Positions 1-8,338 of a DNA stretch of 64,000 nucleotides are shown piece by piece. Below the pieces are notes generated by a model that searched no databases, was not told where the DNA came from, and was given only the letters and a program-made list of their open reading frames with translations. A program made the translations under genes and the position numbers. The stretch's first letter is position 1. Each line of letters starts with the position of its first letter. The DNA comes from Sphingomonas psychrotolerans (lineage in GTDB: Bacteria; Pseudomonadota; Alphaproteobacteria; Sphingomonadales; Sphingomonadaceae). The stretch covers positions 2,397,001 to 2,461,000 of the forward strand of contig NZ_CP024923.1 of the NCBI RefSeq assembly GCF_002796605.1, read 5' to 3'.

Positions 1-900
1 GCCGCGCGGGGTCTGGAGATCGTACCAGATCGTCTTGCCGTCGGGCGAGAAGAACTCGTGGCCGGCGATCTCCATGTTCATCGTGCGATTGTGGACGAGG
101 CGTTTGTCGCTCCCGTCGGCGCGGATCGTCCAGATCCGGTCGACCTTGTGCCACGGCCCCTCGTGGCAATACAATATCTGCTGCGGATCGCTCGGCGAGA
201 ACTGTACATGGTTGAGCCAGTCGGTCGAGGCGGTGACGAGCTTGCGCGCGCCGGTCTTCACGTCGATCGTGAAGATCTCCATCGGGATCTTGGCCTCGAG
301 CCGCTCGTTGAGCCGCACTTCCTTGGCCTCGGCATAGGTCATCGGGCGGCCGTCGGGCCAGTTGGCGGCGTATTGCGCCTGGCCGAAGCGGCTGTTGTCG
401 GCAGGCTTCGCGCCCGGCTGGAGCGGCTTGTCGTTCTCCGCCCATTGGCCGAGCAGCAGGGTCTCGTCGGCGTTGATCGATCCGATGAAGCCGCGATCCA
501 CCTCCGCGATCTTGCGCACCTTGCCGCTGTCGATATCCACCGCGAAGATCGCCCAAGACCCGCCGTCCGGCCCGCGTCTTTGATAATAAGCCGTGCGGGT
601 CTTGCGGCCGGTGAACAGCAGGATGGCGCCGTTCTGCCTGACCAGAGGCGTCACTTCCCACGTCTTGAGATCGACCACCGAGATCCCGCCGGGCACCGAG
701 ACCACCATCTTGTCGCCCTCAGGCGTATAGCTGTTCTGGTGAAAATAGAGGCTCGCCGTGCCCGCCTCTCGGCTGATCCGGATCACCCTGTGCCCGGTGA
801 GCGTGTCCACCCACTCCGCCGCCGGATCGGCCGCCGCGGTTCCCGCCAGCGCCAGCGCCATTGCCGCGAGGCCTTGGCAAATCGCACGTCCCGGCCGCAT
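1..900 (-). CDS. ogl: Oligogalacturonate lyase, PL22 family (N-terminal 300 residues; 3' end outside window)
   Basis: The enzyme cleaves unsaturated oligogalacturonides by beta-elimination in pectin breakdown. The reverse-strand frame opens with ATG at 900 behind GAGCGAGG and stays open to base 1. It has a signal-like start (residues 1-24, ending in GTAAA). Family-typical stretches follow: FHQNSYTPEGDKMV near residue 53, YCHEGPWHKVDRIW near 245 and GHEFFSPDGKTIWYDLQTP near 280, which carry the histidines and glutamates expected for Mn binding in PL22. Family members run to about 385-410 residues, so roughly a quarter is missing. It is divergent from a GPH transporter that probably imports its substrate. 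An export signal would be unusual for a normally cytoplasmic enzyme, though periplasmic versions are plausible in sphingomonads. Identification rests on recalled family motifs. Confidence 0.88.
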   Translation of the reverse strand, partial: MRPGRAICQGLAAMALALAGTAAADPAAEWVDTLTGHRVIRISREAGTASLYFHQNSYTPEGDKMVVSVPGGISVVDLKTWEVTPLVRQNGAILLFTGRKTRTAYYQRRGPDGGSWAIFAVDIDSGKVRKIAEVDRGFIGSINADETLLLGQWAENDKPLQPGAKPADNSRFGQAQYAANWPDGRPMTYAEAKEVRLNERLEAKIPMEIFTIDVKTGARKLVTASTDWLNHVQFSPSDPQQILYCHEGPWHKVDRIWTIRADGSDKRLVHNRTMNMEIAGHEFFSPDGKTIWYDLQTPRG

Positions 901-1001
901 CCTCGCTCTCCCGACGACTTGATGTCGTTCCACATATCATGATAGCCGTTCAAAATATGGAGTAAAGAACAGGCTTGGCCTGTCGCCCGAGAGGAATCTG
1001 C
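901..1001. promoter_or_regulatory. Divergent promoter region of lyase and transporter
   Basis: This 101-bp gap lies between two divergently transcribed sugar genes. It contains a 10-bp perfect palindrome TATCATGATA at 935-944 in a locally AT-rich patch. A shared regulator site is plausible, but no family can be assigned from this short palindrome alone. Confidence 0.35.
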
Positions 1002-2534
1002 ATGGCCACCAGCGCGCCCGCGCCCACCGCTTCCGGGCAACGCCCCGTCCGCCTGATCAACTATCTCGCTTACGGCTCGAACGACGTGCTCGGCGCGGGT
1101 TCGATGGCGGTGATTTCGGGCTGGGTGCTGTTCTTCTACACCACTTTCTGCGGGCTGGATGCGTGGCAGGCAGGCCTGATCTTCCTCGTCGCGCGCGTGC
1201 TCGACGCGATCGCCTCGCCGATCATCGGCCATATCTCCGATAATATGGGCCAGACCCCGCTCGGCCGCCGCTTCGGCCGGCGACGCTTCTTCATCCTCGC
1301 CGCGATTCCCTTGCTTCCCAGCTTCGCGATCATGTGGATCGCCGGCCAGGGCTTCTGGTATTATCTCGTCACCTACGTCCTGTTCGAACTGGTCTACGCG
1401 ATGGAGATCATCCCGTACGAGACGCTCGCCGCGGAGATGGGCAAGGACTTCAAGACCAAGGCCAAGTTCGCCACCACCCGCATCCTCTTCGCCCAGGCCA
1501 GCGCGATCCTCGCGGGCTTCCTGCCCGGCTGGCTGATCGAGGCGCTGGGCAAGGACAGCGCCGACACCTTCCTCTACATGGGCATATTGTTCACGGCGCT
1601 GTTCATGCTGGCGGCGGGCCTGCTTTTTCTGTTCAGCTGGGAGCGCCCGGCATCGGAAGTCGCGGCGCTGCGCCCGGCGGGCGATCAGAAGCCCAGCCTC
1701 GGATCGGCAGTGAAGGCGCTGTACCGCAATTTGTTCTCCACCTTCCGCATCCGTGCCTTCCGGCTCCACCTCGGCATGTATCTGGGCGGCTATATCAGCC
1801 AGGACGTGTTCAACGCCGCCTTCACCTTCTTCGTGGTGTTCGCGCTGGCCGGGTCGATCACTGTCGCCTCCTCGCTGCTCGGCACGATGTACATGGTCCA
1901 GTTCGTCGCCGTGGCGATCGCCAGCTATGTGGCGCTGCGCAAGTCGCCGTCGCGGGCCTATCAGCTCGCTGCGATCAGCTTCGCGATCGGCGTCGTCGCC
2001 TTGCTGGTGCTGTGGAACGCGGGCGTCCGCTCGACCGACGCGCTGATCTGGGTGCCGATCTTCTTCGCCGGGCTCGGCCGCGGCGCGCTCAACTACATTC
2101 CCTGGGCGACCTATAATTACATGGCCGATGTCGACGAGATCGTCACCGGCCGCCGCCGCGAAGGCGCGTTTGCAGGGGTGATGACCTTCGTCCGGAAGAT
2201 GACTCAGTCGGCCGCGGTGTTCGGCGTCACCACGATCATGAGCTGGGGCGGCTTCATCTCTGGCGCCAAGGTCCAGAGCGACCAGGCGATCAACACGCTG
2301 GCGATCGTGCTCGGGATCGGCACGATCGCGGTGCTGGCGTGCGGCATCCTCGTCTCGTTCCGCTTCAAGCTCAATTCGGCGACGCATGACGTGCTGATGG
2401 CGGAGATCGACCGGCTGAAGGCAGGCGACACCAATCCGCCGACACCCGAGACCCGGGCGATCGTCGAGGATCTTACCGGCTGGAAGTACGAACAGCTCTG
2501 GGGCAACAATCCGGTCGCCGGCATCCGCCGCTGA
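1002..2534 (+). CDS. GPH-family (glycoside-pentoside-hexuronide) MFS transporter, probable oligogalacturonide importer
   Basis: This is a 510-residue inner-membrane sodium- or proton-coupled sugar symporter with about 12 membrane segments. The N-terminal half reads LINYLAYGSNDVLGAG, then a DAIASPIIGHISDNMGQTPLGRRFGRRR loop typical of the melibiose-carrier (GPH) group. The ATG at 1002, behind GAGAGGAAT, is preferred over a TTG at 975 that would add nine poorly supported residues. Divergence from an oligogalacturonate lyase suggests a TogT-like role in taking up pectin oligomers. The family call is firm; the substrate is inferred from context only. Confidence 0.88.
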   Translation: MATSAPAPTASGQRPVRLINYLAYGSNDVLGAGSMAVISGWVLFFYTTFCGLDAWQAGLIFLVARVLDAIASPIIGHISDNMGQTPLGRRFGRRRFFILAAIPLLPSFAIMWIAGQGFWYYLVTYVLFELVYAMEIIPYETLAAEMGKDFKTKAKFATTRILFAQASAILAGFLPGWLIEALGKDSADTFLYMGILFTALFMLAAGLLFLFSWERPASEVAALRPAGDQKPSLGSAVKALYRNLFSTFRIRAFRLHLGMYLGGYISQDVFNAAFTFFVVFALAGSITVASSLLGTMYMVQFVAVAIASYVALRKSPSRAYQLAAISFAIGVVALLVLWNAGVRSTDALIWVPIFFAGLGRGALNYIPWATYNYMADVDEIVTGRRREGAFAGVMTFVRKMTQSAAVFGVTTIMSWGGFISGAKVQSDQAINTLAIVLGIGTIAVLACGILVSFRFKLNSATHDVLMAEIDRLKAGDTNPPTPETRAIVEDLTGWKYEQLWGNNPVAGIRR

Positions 2535-2619
2535 TGCTGCTCGCCGCACCGGCAGTCGCGGCCGGTGCGCGAGAAGGTTGACCAAGGGCCGCGGCTTGTG
2601 GCAGGCGCGCAGCCGGCTC

Positions 2620-2693
2620 GCGGGTATAGCACAATGGTAGTGCAGCAGCCTTCCAAGCTGAATACACGGGTTCGATTCCCGTTACCCGCTCCA
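2620..2693 (+). tRNA. tRNA-Gly(TCC)
   Basis: This is a 74-nt cloverleaf. The acceptor stem GCGGGTA (2620-2626) pairs with TACCCGC, the D-loop contains AATGGTAG, the anticodon loop is CTTCCAA with TCC at its centre, the T-loop is TTCGATT, and the CCA end is encoded at 2691-2693. It reads GGA/GGG glycine codons. About 120 bp separate it from hemW. Confidence 0.97.
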
Positions 2694-2812
2694 GCCCTCT
2701 CATGGTGAGAGTGCGTCCACGTCGAACGGCCGCATGAACCCGTGAGTCCTTTGTGGCGCTACGCCCTGCCGGGCTGCGCGCGTGGTTCGATTCCCGGCGT
2801 TTCGCGAAAAGC

Positions 2813-3958
2813 ATGACAACCGACACCACCCCGCTCGCACTGTACGTGCATTGGCCGTTCTGCGTGTCGAAATGCCCCTATTGCGACTTCAACAGCCATG
2901 TCCGCGAGAGCGTCGACCAGGAGGCGTGGCGCAGTGCGATGCTCGCCGATCTTGCGCACGAGGCCGCGCAATTGCCGGGGCGCCGGCTCGGCTCGATCTT
3001 TTTCGGTGGCGGCACGCCCTCGCTGATGCCGCCCGAAACCGTCGCCGCGGTGATCGAGGCGGCGGAGCGGCATTGGGGGTTCGAGCCCGGCGTGGAGATC
3101 ACGCTCGAAGCCAACCCCTCCTCGGTCGAGGCGGCGCGCTTCGCCGATCTCGCCGCCGCCGGAGTCAATCGCGTCTCGCTGGGGCTGCAGGCGCTCGACG
3201 ACGACGCGCTCCGCTTCCTCGGCCGCGCGCACGGGGTGGCGGAGGGGCTGGCCGCATTGGAGACGGCGCAATCCACGTTCGACCGGGTCAGCTTCGACCT
3301 GATCTACGCCCGGCCCGACCAGGATCTCGCGGCATGGGAGGCCGAGCTCCGCCGCGCGATCGGGTTCGGCACCGAGCATCTCTCGCTCTATCAGCTCACC
3401 ATCGAGCCGGGCACGCGCTTCGCCACCTTGTTCGAGAAAGGCAAGCTCGCCGCCTATGACCCGGATGCCGCAGCCGACCTGTTCGAGGCGACGCGGACGA
3501 TCACCGCCGCGGCCGGCCTGCCCGCCTATGAGATTTCCAATCACGCCCGCCCCGGCGCGGAGAGCCGCCACAATCTGATCTACTGGCGCTATGGCGACTA
3601 TGCCGGTGTCGGCCCCGGCGCGCATGGCCGGCGCGGCGGGCTGGCCACCGTCCGCCACAAGAAACCCGAGAACTGGCTCGGCGCCGTGGCGCGCAACGGC
3701 CATGGCACCCAGATCGAGGATGCGTTGAGCAGCCACGAACGCGCGGTCGAGGCACTGGTGATGGGGCTGCGCCTGCCCGAGGGCGTCGATCTTGCGCGCG
3801 TCGATGCGCTTGCCGGGGGCGAGGCACCGCTGGATCGGAGCGCTCTCACCGGCCTGGGCAAGCAGGGGCTCGTGGTTTCCAACACCGGCAGGCTGCGCGT
3901 CACCGAGGCAGGCATGCCGGTGCTCGAGGCGATCCTGCGCGCGCTGGTGATCGCCTAG
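2813..3958 (+). CDS. hemW: Radical SAM heme chaperone HemW (coproporphyrinogen oxidase-like)
   Basis: This 381-residue member of the HemN/HemW radical SAM family inserts heme into respiratory enzymes in the cytoplasm. The cluster motif CxxxCxxC is at C17, C21 and C24 (HWPFCVSKCPYCDF), followed by FFGGGTPSLM and LEANP strands and a HemN C-terminal domain containing HNLIYWRYGDYAGVGPGAHG. It lacks the N-terminal extension of true HemN and matches HemW length (about 380). The ATG at 2813 is chosen over a GTG at 2753 because the latter adds residues unlike the family. The ribosome site is weak. Confidence 0.93.
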   Translation: MTTDTTPLALYVHWPFCVSKCPYCDFNSHVRESVDQEAWRSAMLADLAHEAAQLPGRRLGSIFFGGGTPSLMPPETVAAVIEAAERHWGFEPGVEITLEANPSSVEAARFADLAAAGVNRVSLGLQALDDDALRFLGRAHGVAEGLAALETAQSTFDRVSFDLIYARPDQDLAAWEAELRRAIGFGTEHLSLYQLTIEPGTRFATLFEKGKLAAYDPDAAADLFEATRTITAAAGLPAYEISNHARPGAESRHNLIYWRYGDYAGVGPGAHGRRGGLATVRHKKPENWLGAVARNGHGTQIEDALSSHERAVEALVMGLRLPEGVDLARVDALAGGEAPLDRSALTGLGKQGLVVSNTGRLRVTEAGMPVLEAILRALVIA

Positions 3959-3965
3959 GCGTATC

Positions 3966-3993
3966 CGTCATCCCGGCGAAAGCCGGGATGACG
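3966..3993. repeat. REP-like palindrome (GAAA loop)
   Basis: A 12-bp perfect inverted repeat CGTCATCCCGGC / GCCGGGATGACG closes over a GAAA tetraloop, between the convergent stops of hemW and the LppC-like gene. The same core recurs as paired copies near 24.6, 53.1 and 54.2 kb. It may act as a bidirectional transcript end or RNA stabiliser. Confidence 0.85.
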
Positions 3994-3999
3994 ATGGAC

Positions 4000-5211
4000 T
4001 CAGTTCCCGTTGAAGTTCGGCGGCGCCGGCGACACCGTCGCGGTCGTCCCGCCGCGGATCTCCTGCACTTCCAGCGCGCGCTCGGCGACGCCGTCGCGGC
4101 CGAGGCGGAATGCGCCGTCGAGCCCGGCAAAACCCTCCCGCTCGGTCAGCCGCGCCGCGGGGAATTCGCTGCCCGGCCGCCACTCCCGCGCGATCCGCAC
4201 GGTCAGCAGCACCGCGTCATAGCCCAGCGTCGACAGCCGGTACGGCGCCGCCCCGAAGCGTGCGCGATATTTGGTCGCATATTGGCGATAATAATTGTCC
4301 GGAACGCTCGCGAACCACGCGCCCGACAGCGCCGTCTTGCCGCCGATCGCCGAATCGGTGTTCCACAATTCGGTGCCGAGCAGCCGCGCGGCCTTGCCGC
4401 TGGCCTGGCGGCGAATCAGTGGCGCGGCGCCGACCGCCCCGTCGGCACTCCCGGCGACGAGAATCGCCTGGAACGGCGAACGGCCGATCTTGGCAATCGC
4501 CGTCGCCAGTGAACCGGGCCGGCCGTCATAGGTCTCGAGCGCGTTGACCTTGCCACCGGCTTCCTCGACCGAACGGAGAAACGCCGTCGACGCCCGCTCG
4601 CCATAGAGGCCGCTGGGGATGAGGCCGGCAAACTCGGTTATCCCGGACCTTTTGGCATAATTGACCACGCGCTCGATCGACTGGGCGGGGACATAGCCGA
4701 GGATATAGGTGCCGTTGCCCGCCACGCCGGCATCGTTCGAGAAGCTGAGCACCGGAACGCGCGCACGCCGTGCGATCGGCGCGACTTCGCGCGCTTCCTC
4801 GGCGAGCAGAGGCCCGAGGATCAGGCGGTTGCCGTCGCTGATCGCCTGCGCCGCCGCCGCAGCCGCGCCGCCGGGTGCGGCGGTGTCATAGGTGGTGATT
4901 CGCAGCGCATCGCTCTTGGTGTCGAGCACCGCGAGCTGAGTGGCGTTCTGGAGTGAGCGTCCGACGCCGGCATTGGGTCCGCTGAGCGGCACCAGCAATG
5001 CGATGCGGTGCCGCTGCACGTCCTGCGGCAGCCCGGGCTGGATCGGGCGCGGGGCCACCGGAATGGGCCGCTCTGCCGGTGTCGGGCGCTCGGCCTCCGG
5101 CACGATCCGCGGACCGCTGGCGCAGGCCGCGAGGAACAGGGTCACGCCGATCGCGGCGGCGCGCACCATGTTTCTCAGGCCCGGTTGCGCTGTTGCTCTG
5201 GCGTCTGCCAT
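4000..5211 (-). CDS. Penicillin-binding protein activator-like lipoprotein (LppC/LpoA family)
   Basis: This 403-residue protein has a lipoprotein signal (LFLAAC lipobox, Cys30), a proline-rich linker (residues 36-62) and a type I periplasmic-binding-protein fold beginning IALLVPLSGPNAGVGRSLQNATQLAV. In E. coli the homologue LpoA stimulates PBP1A from the outer membrane. This protein has only the C-terminal PBP-like part and lacks the long N-terminal TPR domain. The start at 5211 has GGGGAGAG just upstream; Met15 is an alternative. It is divergent from rsmI with only 11 bp between starts and close to yraN, matching the widespread yraL-yraM-yraN neighbourhood. Confidence 0.86.
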   Translation of the reverse strand: MADARATAQPGLRNMVRAAAIGVTLFLAACASGPRIVPEAERPTPAERPIPVAPRPIQPGLPQDVQRHRIALLVPLSGPNAGVGRSLQNATQLAVLDTKSDALRITTYDTAAPGGAAAAAAQAISDGNRLILGPLLAEEAREVAPIARRARVPVLSFSNDAGVAGNGTYILGYVPAQSIERVVNYAKRSGITEFAGLIPSGLYGERASTAFLRSVEEAGGKVNALETYDGRPGSLATAIAKIGRSPFQAILVAGSADGAVGAAPLIRRQASGKAARLLGTELWNTDSAIGGKTALSGAWFASVPDNYYRQYATKYRARFGAAPYRLSTLGYDAVLLTVRIAREWRPGSEFPAARLTEREGFAGLDGAFRLGRDGVAERALEVQEIRGGTTATVSPAPPNFNGN

Positions 5212-5222
5212 GACTCTCCCCG

Positions 5223-6059
5223 ATGGATGATCTAATTCTCTCGCCCGGCCTCTACATCGTCGCGACGCCGATCGGCAATCTCGGCGATCTCACTCCGCGC
5301 GCTGCACAAATACTGATGAAAGCGGATGTGGTTGCGGTTGAAGACTCGCGTGTGACAGCCGGGCTGTTCCGCCATCTCGGCACCAGGGGCAAGATGCTGC
5401 CTTATCACGACCATAACGCGGACGCCGTGCGCCCGGGTCTGATCGCGCGAATGGCGAGCGAGGCGGTTGCCCTCGTCTCCGACGCCGGGACGCCGTTGAT
5501 CTCGGATCCCGGCTTCAAACTGGTTCGCGATGCCCGCGCCGCCGGCCATGTCGTGACTACGATCCCCGGCCCCTGCGCCGCGATCGCCGCGCTCACCCTC
5601 GCCGGGCTGCCGACCGATCGTTTCTTCTTTCTCGGCTTCCTGCCCGCCAAGCAGCAGGCACGCGCCGAAGCCATTGCCGAAGTCGCCGCGATCCGCGCGA
5701 CCCTGGTGCTCTACGAATCGGGTCCGCGCCTCGCCGCCTGTCTCGCCGCGCTGGCCGAGGGTCTCGGCAATCGCGAGGCGGCGGTCGCACGCGAGATCAC
5801 CAAACGCTTCGAGGAATGCGTGACCGGAACGCTGCACGAACTGGCGGCGCGCTATGCCGATGCGCCGCCCAGAGGCGAGATCGTGGTGGTGGTCGCGCCT
5901 CCCGGCGAAGCGCCACCGGCGAGCGTGGAGGACGGGGACGTGGCGCTGGCCGAGGCGCTCACCCGGCTGCCGCCGGCCAAGGCCGCGGGCGAAGTCGCCA
6001 AAAAGCTCGGGTTGGACCGCAAGGCGCTGTATGCCCGCGCCATGGCGCTCAAGACCTAG
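5223..6059 (+). CDS. rsmI: 16S rRNA (cytidine1402-2'-O)-methyltransferase RsmI
   Basis: This 278-residue tetrapyrrole-methylase-fold enzyme 2'-O-methylates C1402 of 16S rRNA using SAM. Family signatures are GLYIVATPIGNLGDLTPRA at residues 8-26, VEDSRVTAGLFRHLG, and LVSDAGTPLISDPGFKLV near residue 85. It lies 11 bp from the divergent LppC-like lipoprotein, so each promoter must overlap the other gene's 5' end. Its stop overlaps the stop of a small convergent gene by four bases (CTAG). Confidence 0.96.
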   Translation: MDDLILSPGLYIVATPIGNLGDLTPRAAQILMKADVVAVEDSRVTAGLFRHLGTRGKMLPYHDHNADAVRPGLIARMASEAVALVSDAGTPLISDPGFKLVRDARAAGHVVTTIPGPCAAIAALTLAGLPTDRFFFLGFLPAKQQARAEAIAEVAAIRATLVLYESGPRLAACLAALAEGLGNREAAVAREITKRFEECVTGTLHELAARYADAPPRGEIVVVVAPPGEAPPASVEDGDVALAEALTRLPPAKAAGEVAKKLGLDRKALYARAMALKT

Positions 6060-6253
6060 GCGATCTCGTGCAGTCGCGCGGGATTGGCATCGAGCATGAA
6101 GCTCGCATCGGTACCGGTCAGTTCGGAAAGGCGCCGGACATAGCTCTCGGCGAGCGATTGCCGCCGCGCTTTGGCGTCGGCAGTAATTGCATTTCGCGCG
6201 GCCACGATTTCCTGGATGGCGCGACGCCGGTAATAGCTTTCGTTCGATTCCAT
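6056..6253 (-). CDS. Small protein of unknown function (65 aa)
   Basis: I do not recognise a named family. The frame beginning MESNESYYRRRAIQEIVAARNAI is charged, predicted helical, and has no signal or membrane segment. An upstream extension to 6313 exists but looks non-coding (arginine-rich, overlapping the yraN leader). It sits tail-to-tail with rsmI (4-bp stop overlap), and its codon use is normal for the region, which supports a real gene. Confidence 0.6.
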   Translation of the reverse strand: MESNESYYRRRAIQEIVAARNAITADAKARRQSLAESYVRRLSELTGTDASFMLDANPARLHEIA

Positions 6254-6326
6254 AATCCTCGGCACCCCCCGGTGACGAAATGCGACCCGGCTTCTTCTGA
6301 GTCGGAATGACATAGACTAACCAAAG

Positions 6327-6335
6327 TTATCCACA
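6327..6335 (+). promoter_or_regulatory. Perfect DnaA-box sequence upstream of yraN
   Basis: TTATCCACA, the canonical DnaA nonamer, lies 30 bp before the yraN start in an AT-richer patch. It is single, and no cluster or AT-rich unwinding region surrounds it, so it is not an origin. A DnaA-responsive promoter or chance are the options. Confidence 0.35.
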
Positions 6336-6365
6336 GGCGCCAAGCCCTTGGGGGAACTTGTGCAG

Positions 6366-6740
6366 ATGAAGCGGCCTCGGCAAGCGACAAACGACCGCAA
6401 AGCCGCGGAAAACCGCGGTCGCGAGGGCGAAAGACGCGCGGCGTGGTGGCTGTGGCTGCGCGGCTGGCGAATCCTCGATCGCCGCGTGCGCACCCCCGCG
6501 GGGGAAGTCGACCTCGTCGTGCGCAAGGGAAACCTCGTCGCCTTCGTCGAAGTGAAGACCCGCGCCACCGCCGCGGAACTGGATTTCGCGATCGACGAGC
6601 GGCGGCTGGCCCGAGTGGCGGCGGCGGCGGAATATCTGATGCCGCGTTATGCCGGGCCGGGCGACGATATCCGCGTCGACGTGGTCCTCATTGCTCCCGG
6701 CAAGCTGCCTCGCCATATCGAGAACGCCTGGATGGGGTGA
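6366..6740 (+). CDS. yraN: YraN family protein (UPF0102), endonuclease-like fold
   Basis: This 124-residue protein has the UPF0102 core GREGERRAAWWLWLRGWRILDRRVRTPAGEVDLVV followed by VAFVEVKTR, which carries the D...ExK residues of a Holliday-junction-resolvase-like PD-(D/E)XK fold. The cellular role of the family is unsettled. ATG 6366 is chosen because GGGGAA lies about 10 bp upstream; in-frame TTG 6348 and GTG 6360 are weaker. The gene continues the conserved rsmI-yraN-gshB neighbourhood. Confidence 0.92.
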   Translation: MKRPRQATNDRKAAENRGREGERRAAWWLWLRGWRILDRRVRTPAGEVDLVVRKGNLVAFVEVKTRATAAELDFAIDERRLARVAAAAEYLMPRYAGPGDDIRVDVVLIAPGKLPRHIENAWMG

Positions 6741-6758
6741 CTTATCTCTATAAGTCAC
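6735..6758. promoter_or_regulatory. 10-bp-arm inverted repeat between yraN and gshB
   Basis: GGTGACTTAT and ATAAGTCACC form perfect 10-bp arms around CTCT, overlapping the yraN stop codon and ending 25 bp before gshB. There is no T-run, so it is more likely an operator or an RNA processing hairpin than an intrinsic terminator. Confidence 0.6.
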
Positions 6759-6783
6759 CTACACCGCGTCTCGAGGAGGCCGA

Positions 6784-7743
6784 ATGTCGCTTGTTGTTGC
6801 CGTGCAGATGGACCCGCTGGATGCGATCAACATCGCCGGGGATTCGACCTTCGCGCTGATGCTGTCGGCACAGGCGCGCGGGCATCGGCTGTTCCATTAC
6901 GCCCCCGAAGACCTCAATTATTCCGACGGACGCGTCTGGACGCGCGCGCATCCGGTGAGCGTACAGCGGGTCGAAGGGAATCACTTCCGTTTCGAGGATC
7001 CGGTCAGCCTCGATCTGGGCGAGGAGGCCGATGTCGTGCTGATGCGGCAGGATCCGCCGTTCGACTTGGGCTACATCACTGCGACACATCTGCTCGAGCG
7101 CATCGCCGATCGCACGCTCGTGGTGAACGATCCCGCCAACGTCCGCAACGCACCCGAAAAGGTGTTCGTGCTCGATTATGCCGAGTTCATGCCGCCGACC
7201 CTGGTGACGCGCAGCCTCGACGAGGCGCGGGCTTTCCTCGCGAAGCACGGAGAGATCGTCATCAAGCCGCTCCACGGCAATGGCGGCAAGGCGATCTTCA
7301 AGGTCGGCAGCGACGGCGCCAATCTCTCCTCGCTCATCGAAGTGTTCAACACCGCATGGCGCGAGCCGCATATGGTGCAGGCCTTCCTCCCTTCGGTGGC
7401 GCAGGGCGACAAGCGCATCGTATTGGTCGACGGCGAGATTGCCGGCGCGATCAACCGCATCCCCGGCGAAGGCGAGATCCGCTCGAACCTCGCGGTCGGC
7501 GGATCGGCGGCGAAGGCCGAGCTCACCGAGCGCGAGAAGCAAATCTGCGCCGCGCTTGGACCCGAGCTCAAGAAGCGCGGGCTGCTGTTTGTCGGGATCG
7601 ACGTGATCGGCGGCGAATGGCTGACCGAGATCAACGTCACCTCGCCCACCGGGATCGTCGCGATCGACCGGTTCAACGGCACCGACACCGCGGCATTGAT
7701 CTGGCAGGCGATCGAACGCCGCGTCGCCGAACGCGCTGCTTGA
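6784..7743 (+). CDS. gshB: Glutathione synthetase
   Basis: This 319-residue cytoplasmic ATP-grasp ligase joins gamma-glutamylcysteine to glycine. The N-terminal substrate domain (MDPLDAINIAGDSTFALMLSAQARGH) and central RQDPPFDLGYITATHLLE are diagnostic. The ATP-grasp core shows IVIKPLHGNGGKAIFKV near residue 160 and FVGIDVIGGEWLTEINVTSPTGI near 265. The ribosome site GAGGAGGCCG is strong. The length equals the family norm (about 315). Confidence 0.97.
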   Translation: MSLVVAVQMDPLDAINIAGDSTFALMLSAQARGHRLFHYAPEDLNYSDGRVWTRAHPVSVQRVEGNHFRFEDPVSLDLGEEADVVLMRQDPPFDLGYITATHLLERIADRTLVVNDPANVRNAPEKVFVLDYAEFMPPTLVTRSLDEARAFLAKHGEIVIKPLHGNGGKAIFKVGSDGANLSSLIEVFNTAWREPHMVQAFLPSVAQGDKRIVLVDGEIAGAINRIPGEGEIRSNLAVGGSAAKAELTEREKQICAALGPELKKRGLLFVGIDVIGGEWLTEINVTSPTGIVAIDRFNGTDTAALIWQAIERRVAERAA

Positions 7744-7747
7744 GACG

Positions 7748-8338
7748 ATGGGCGGCTGGCTCGACTGGGGGTATCTCGGCGTCTTTCTGTTGATGGTGCT
7801 GGAGAATGTGATTCCGCCGGTGCCGTCCGAAGTGATCATGGGCGTGGGCGGCATCGCCGCGGGCCAGGGCAAGATGGACTTCGCCCTGCTCGTGGCCGTG
7901 GGCACGTTCGGCTGCGTGGTCGGCAATCTGTTCTGGTGGGAGGTCGGCCGGCGCTACGGCTATCAACGCCTCAAGCCGATGGTCGACCGTTGGGGCCGCT
8001 GGCTGACGATGGAATGGGAGGACGTCGAGAAATTGCGCCGCTTCTTCGATCGCTGGGGCGGCGTGACGGTGTTCGTGTTCCGCTTCATGCCGCTGGGGCG
8101 CACGGTCATCTCGATCCCCGCCGGGCTGATGCACATGCCGTTCTGGCGCTTCGTGATCTACACCACCGCCGGCAGCCTCGTGTGGAACGCTATCCTCGTC
8201 GGGGTGGGCTTCTGGCTCGGCACCACTTTCGAGACCATCGACCATTGGATCGCGCCGGGAGTCACTGCGATCGTCATGCTCGCGCTGGCCGGCTATGTTT
8301 GGCGAGTCGCGACGTGGAAGCCCCGCGCGAAACGCTAG
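7748..8338 (+). CDS. DedA family membrane protein
   Basis: This 196-residue polytopic protein of the DedA (SNARE-associated/VTT) superfamily has its key motifs: LENVIPPVPSEVIMGVGG at residues 18-35 with the acidic and proline residues of the first re-entrant segment, then FRFMPLGRTVISIPAGLMHMPFWRF near 115-140. Members help flip undecaprenyl phosphate or phospholipids and maintain membrane potential. It starts 4 bp after the gshB stop, so co-transcription is likely. Its stop overlaps the convergent xerC stop. Confidence 0.92.
   Translation: MGGWLDWGYLGVFLLMVLENVIPPVPSEVIMGVGGIAAGQGKMDFALLVAVGTFGCVVGNLFWWEVGRRYGYQRLKPMVDRWGRWLTMEWEDVEKLRRFFDRWGGVTVFVFRFMPLGRTVISIPAGLMHMPFWRFVIYTTAGSLVWNAILVGVGFWLGTTFETIDHWIAPGVTAIVMLALAGYVWRVATWKPRAKR

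Noticed and set aside
783..2585. 600-residue reverse-strand ORF opposite the GPH transporter
   Set aside because: Composition is His/Arg/Asp-rich without hydrophobic cores or motifs; it is the antisense shadow of a GC-rich gene, and the opposite frame encodes a clear transporter.
2778..2802. T-arm-like sequence (GGTTCGATTCC) downstream of tRNA-Gly, possible tRNA remnant or att site
   Set aside because: The flanking bases do not pair as a T-stem and no integrase gene or second copy delimits an island; xerC nearby is housekeeping.
6327..6335. Possible replication origin from a perfect DnaA box
   Set aside because: Only one box at this place (another perfect box at 31825-31833 lies inside a coding region); no cluster, unwinding element or origin-linked gene set.
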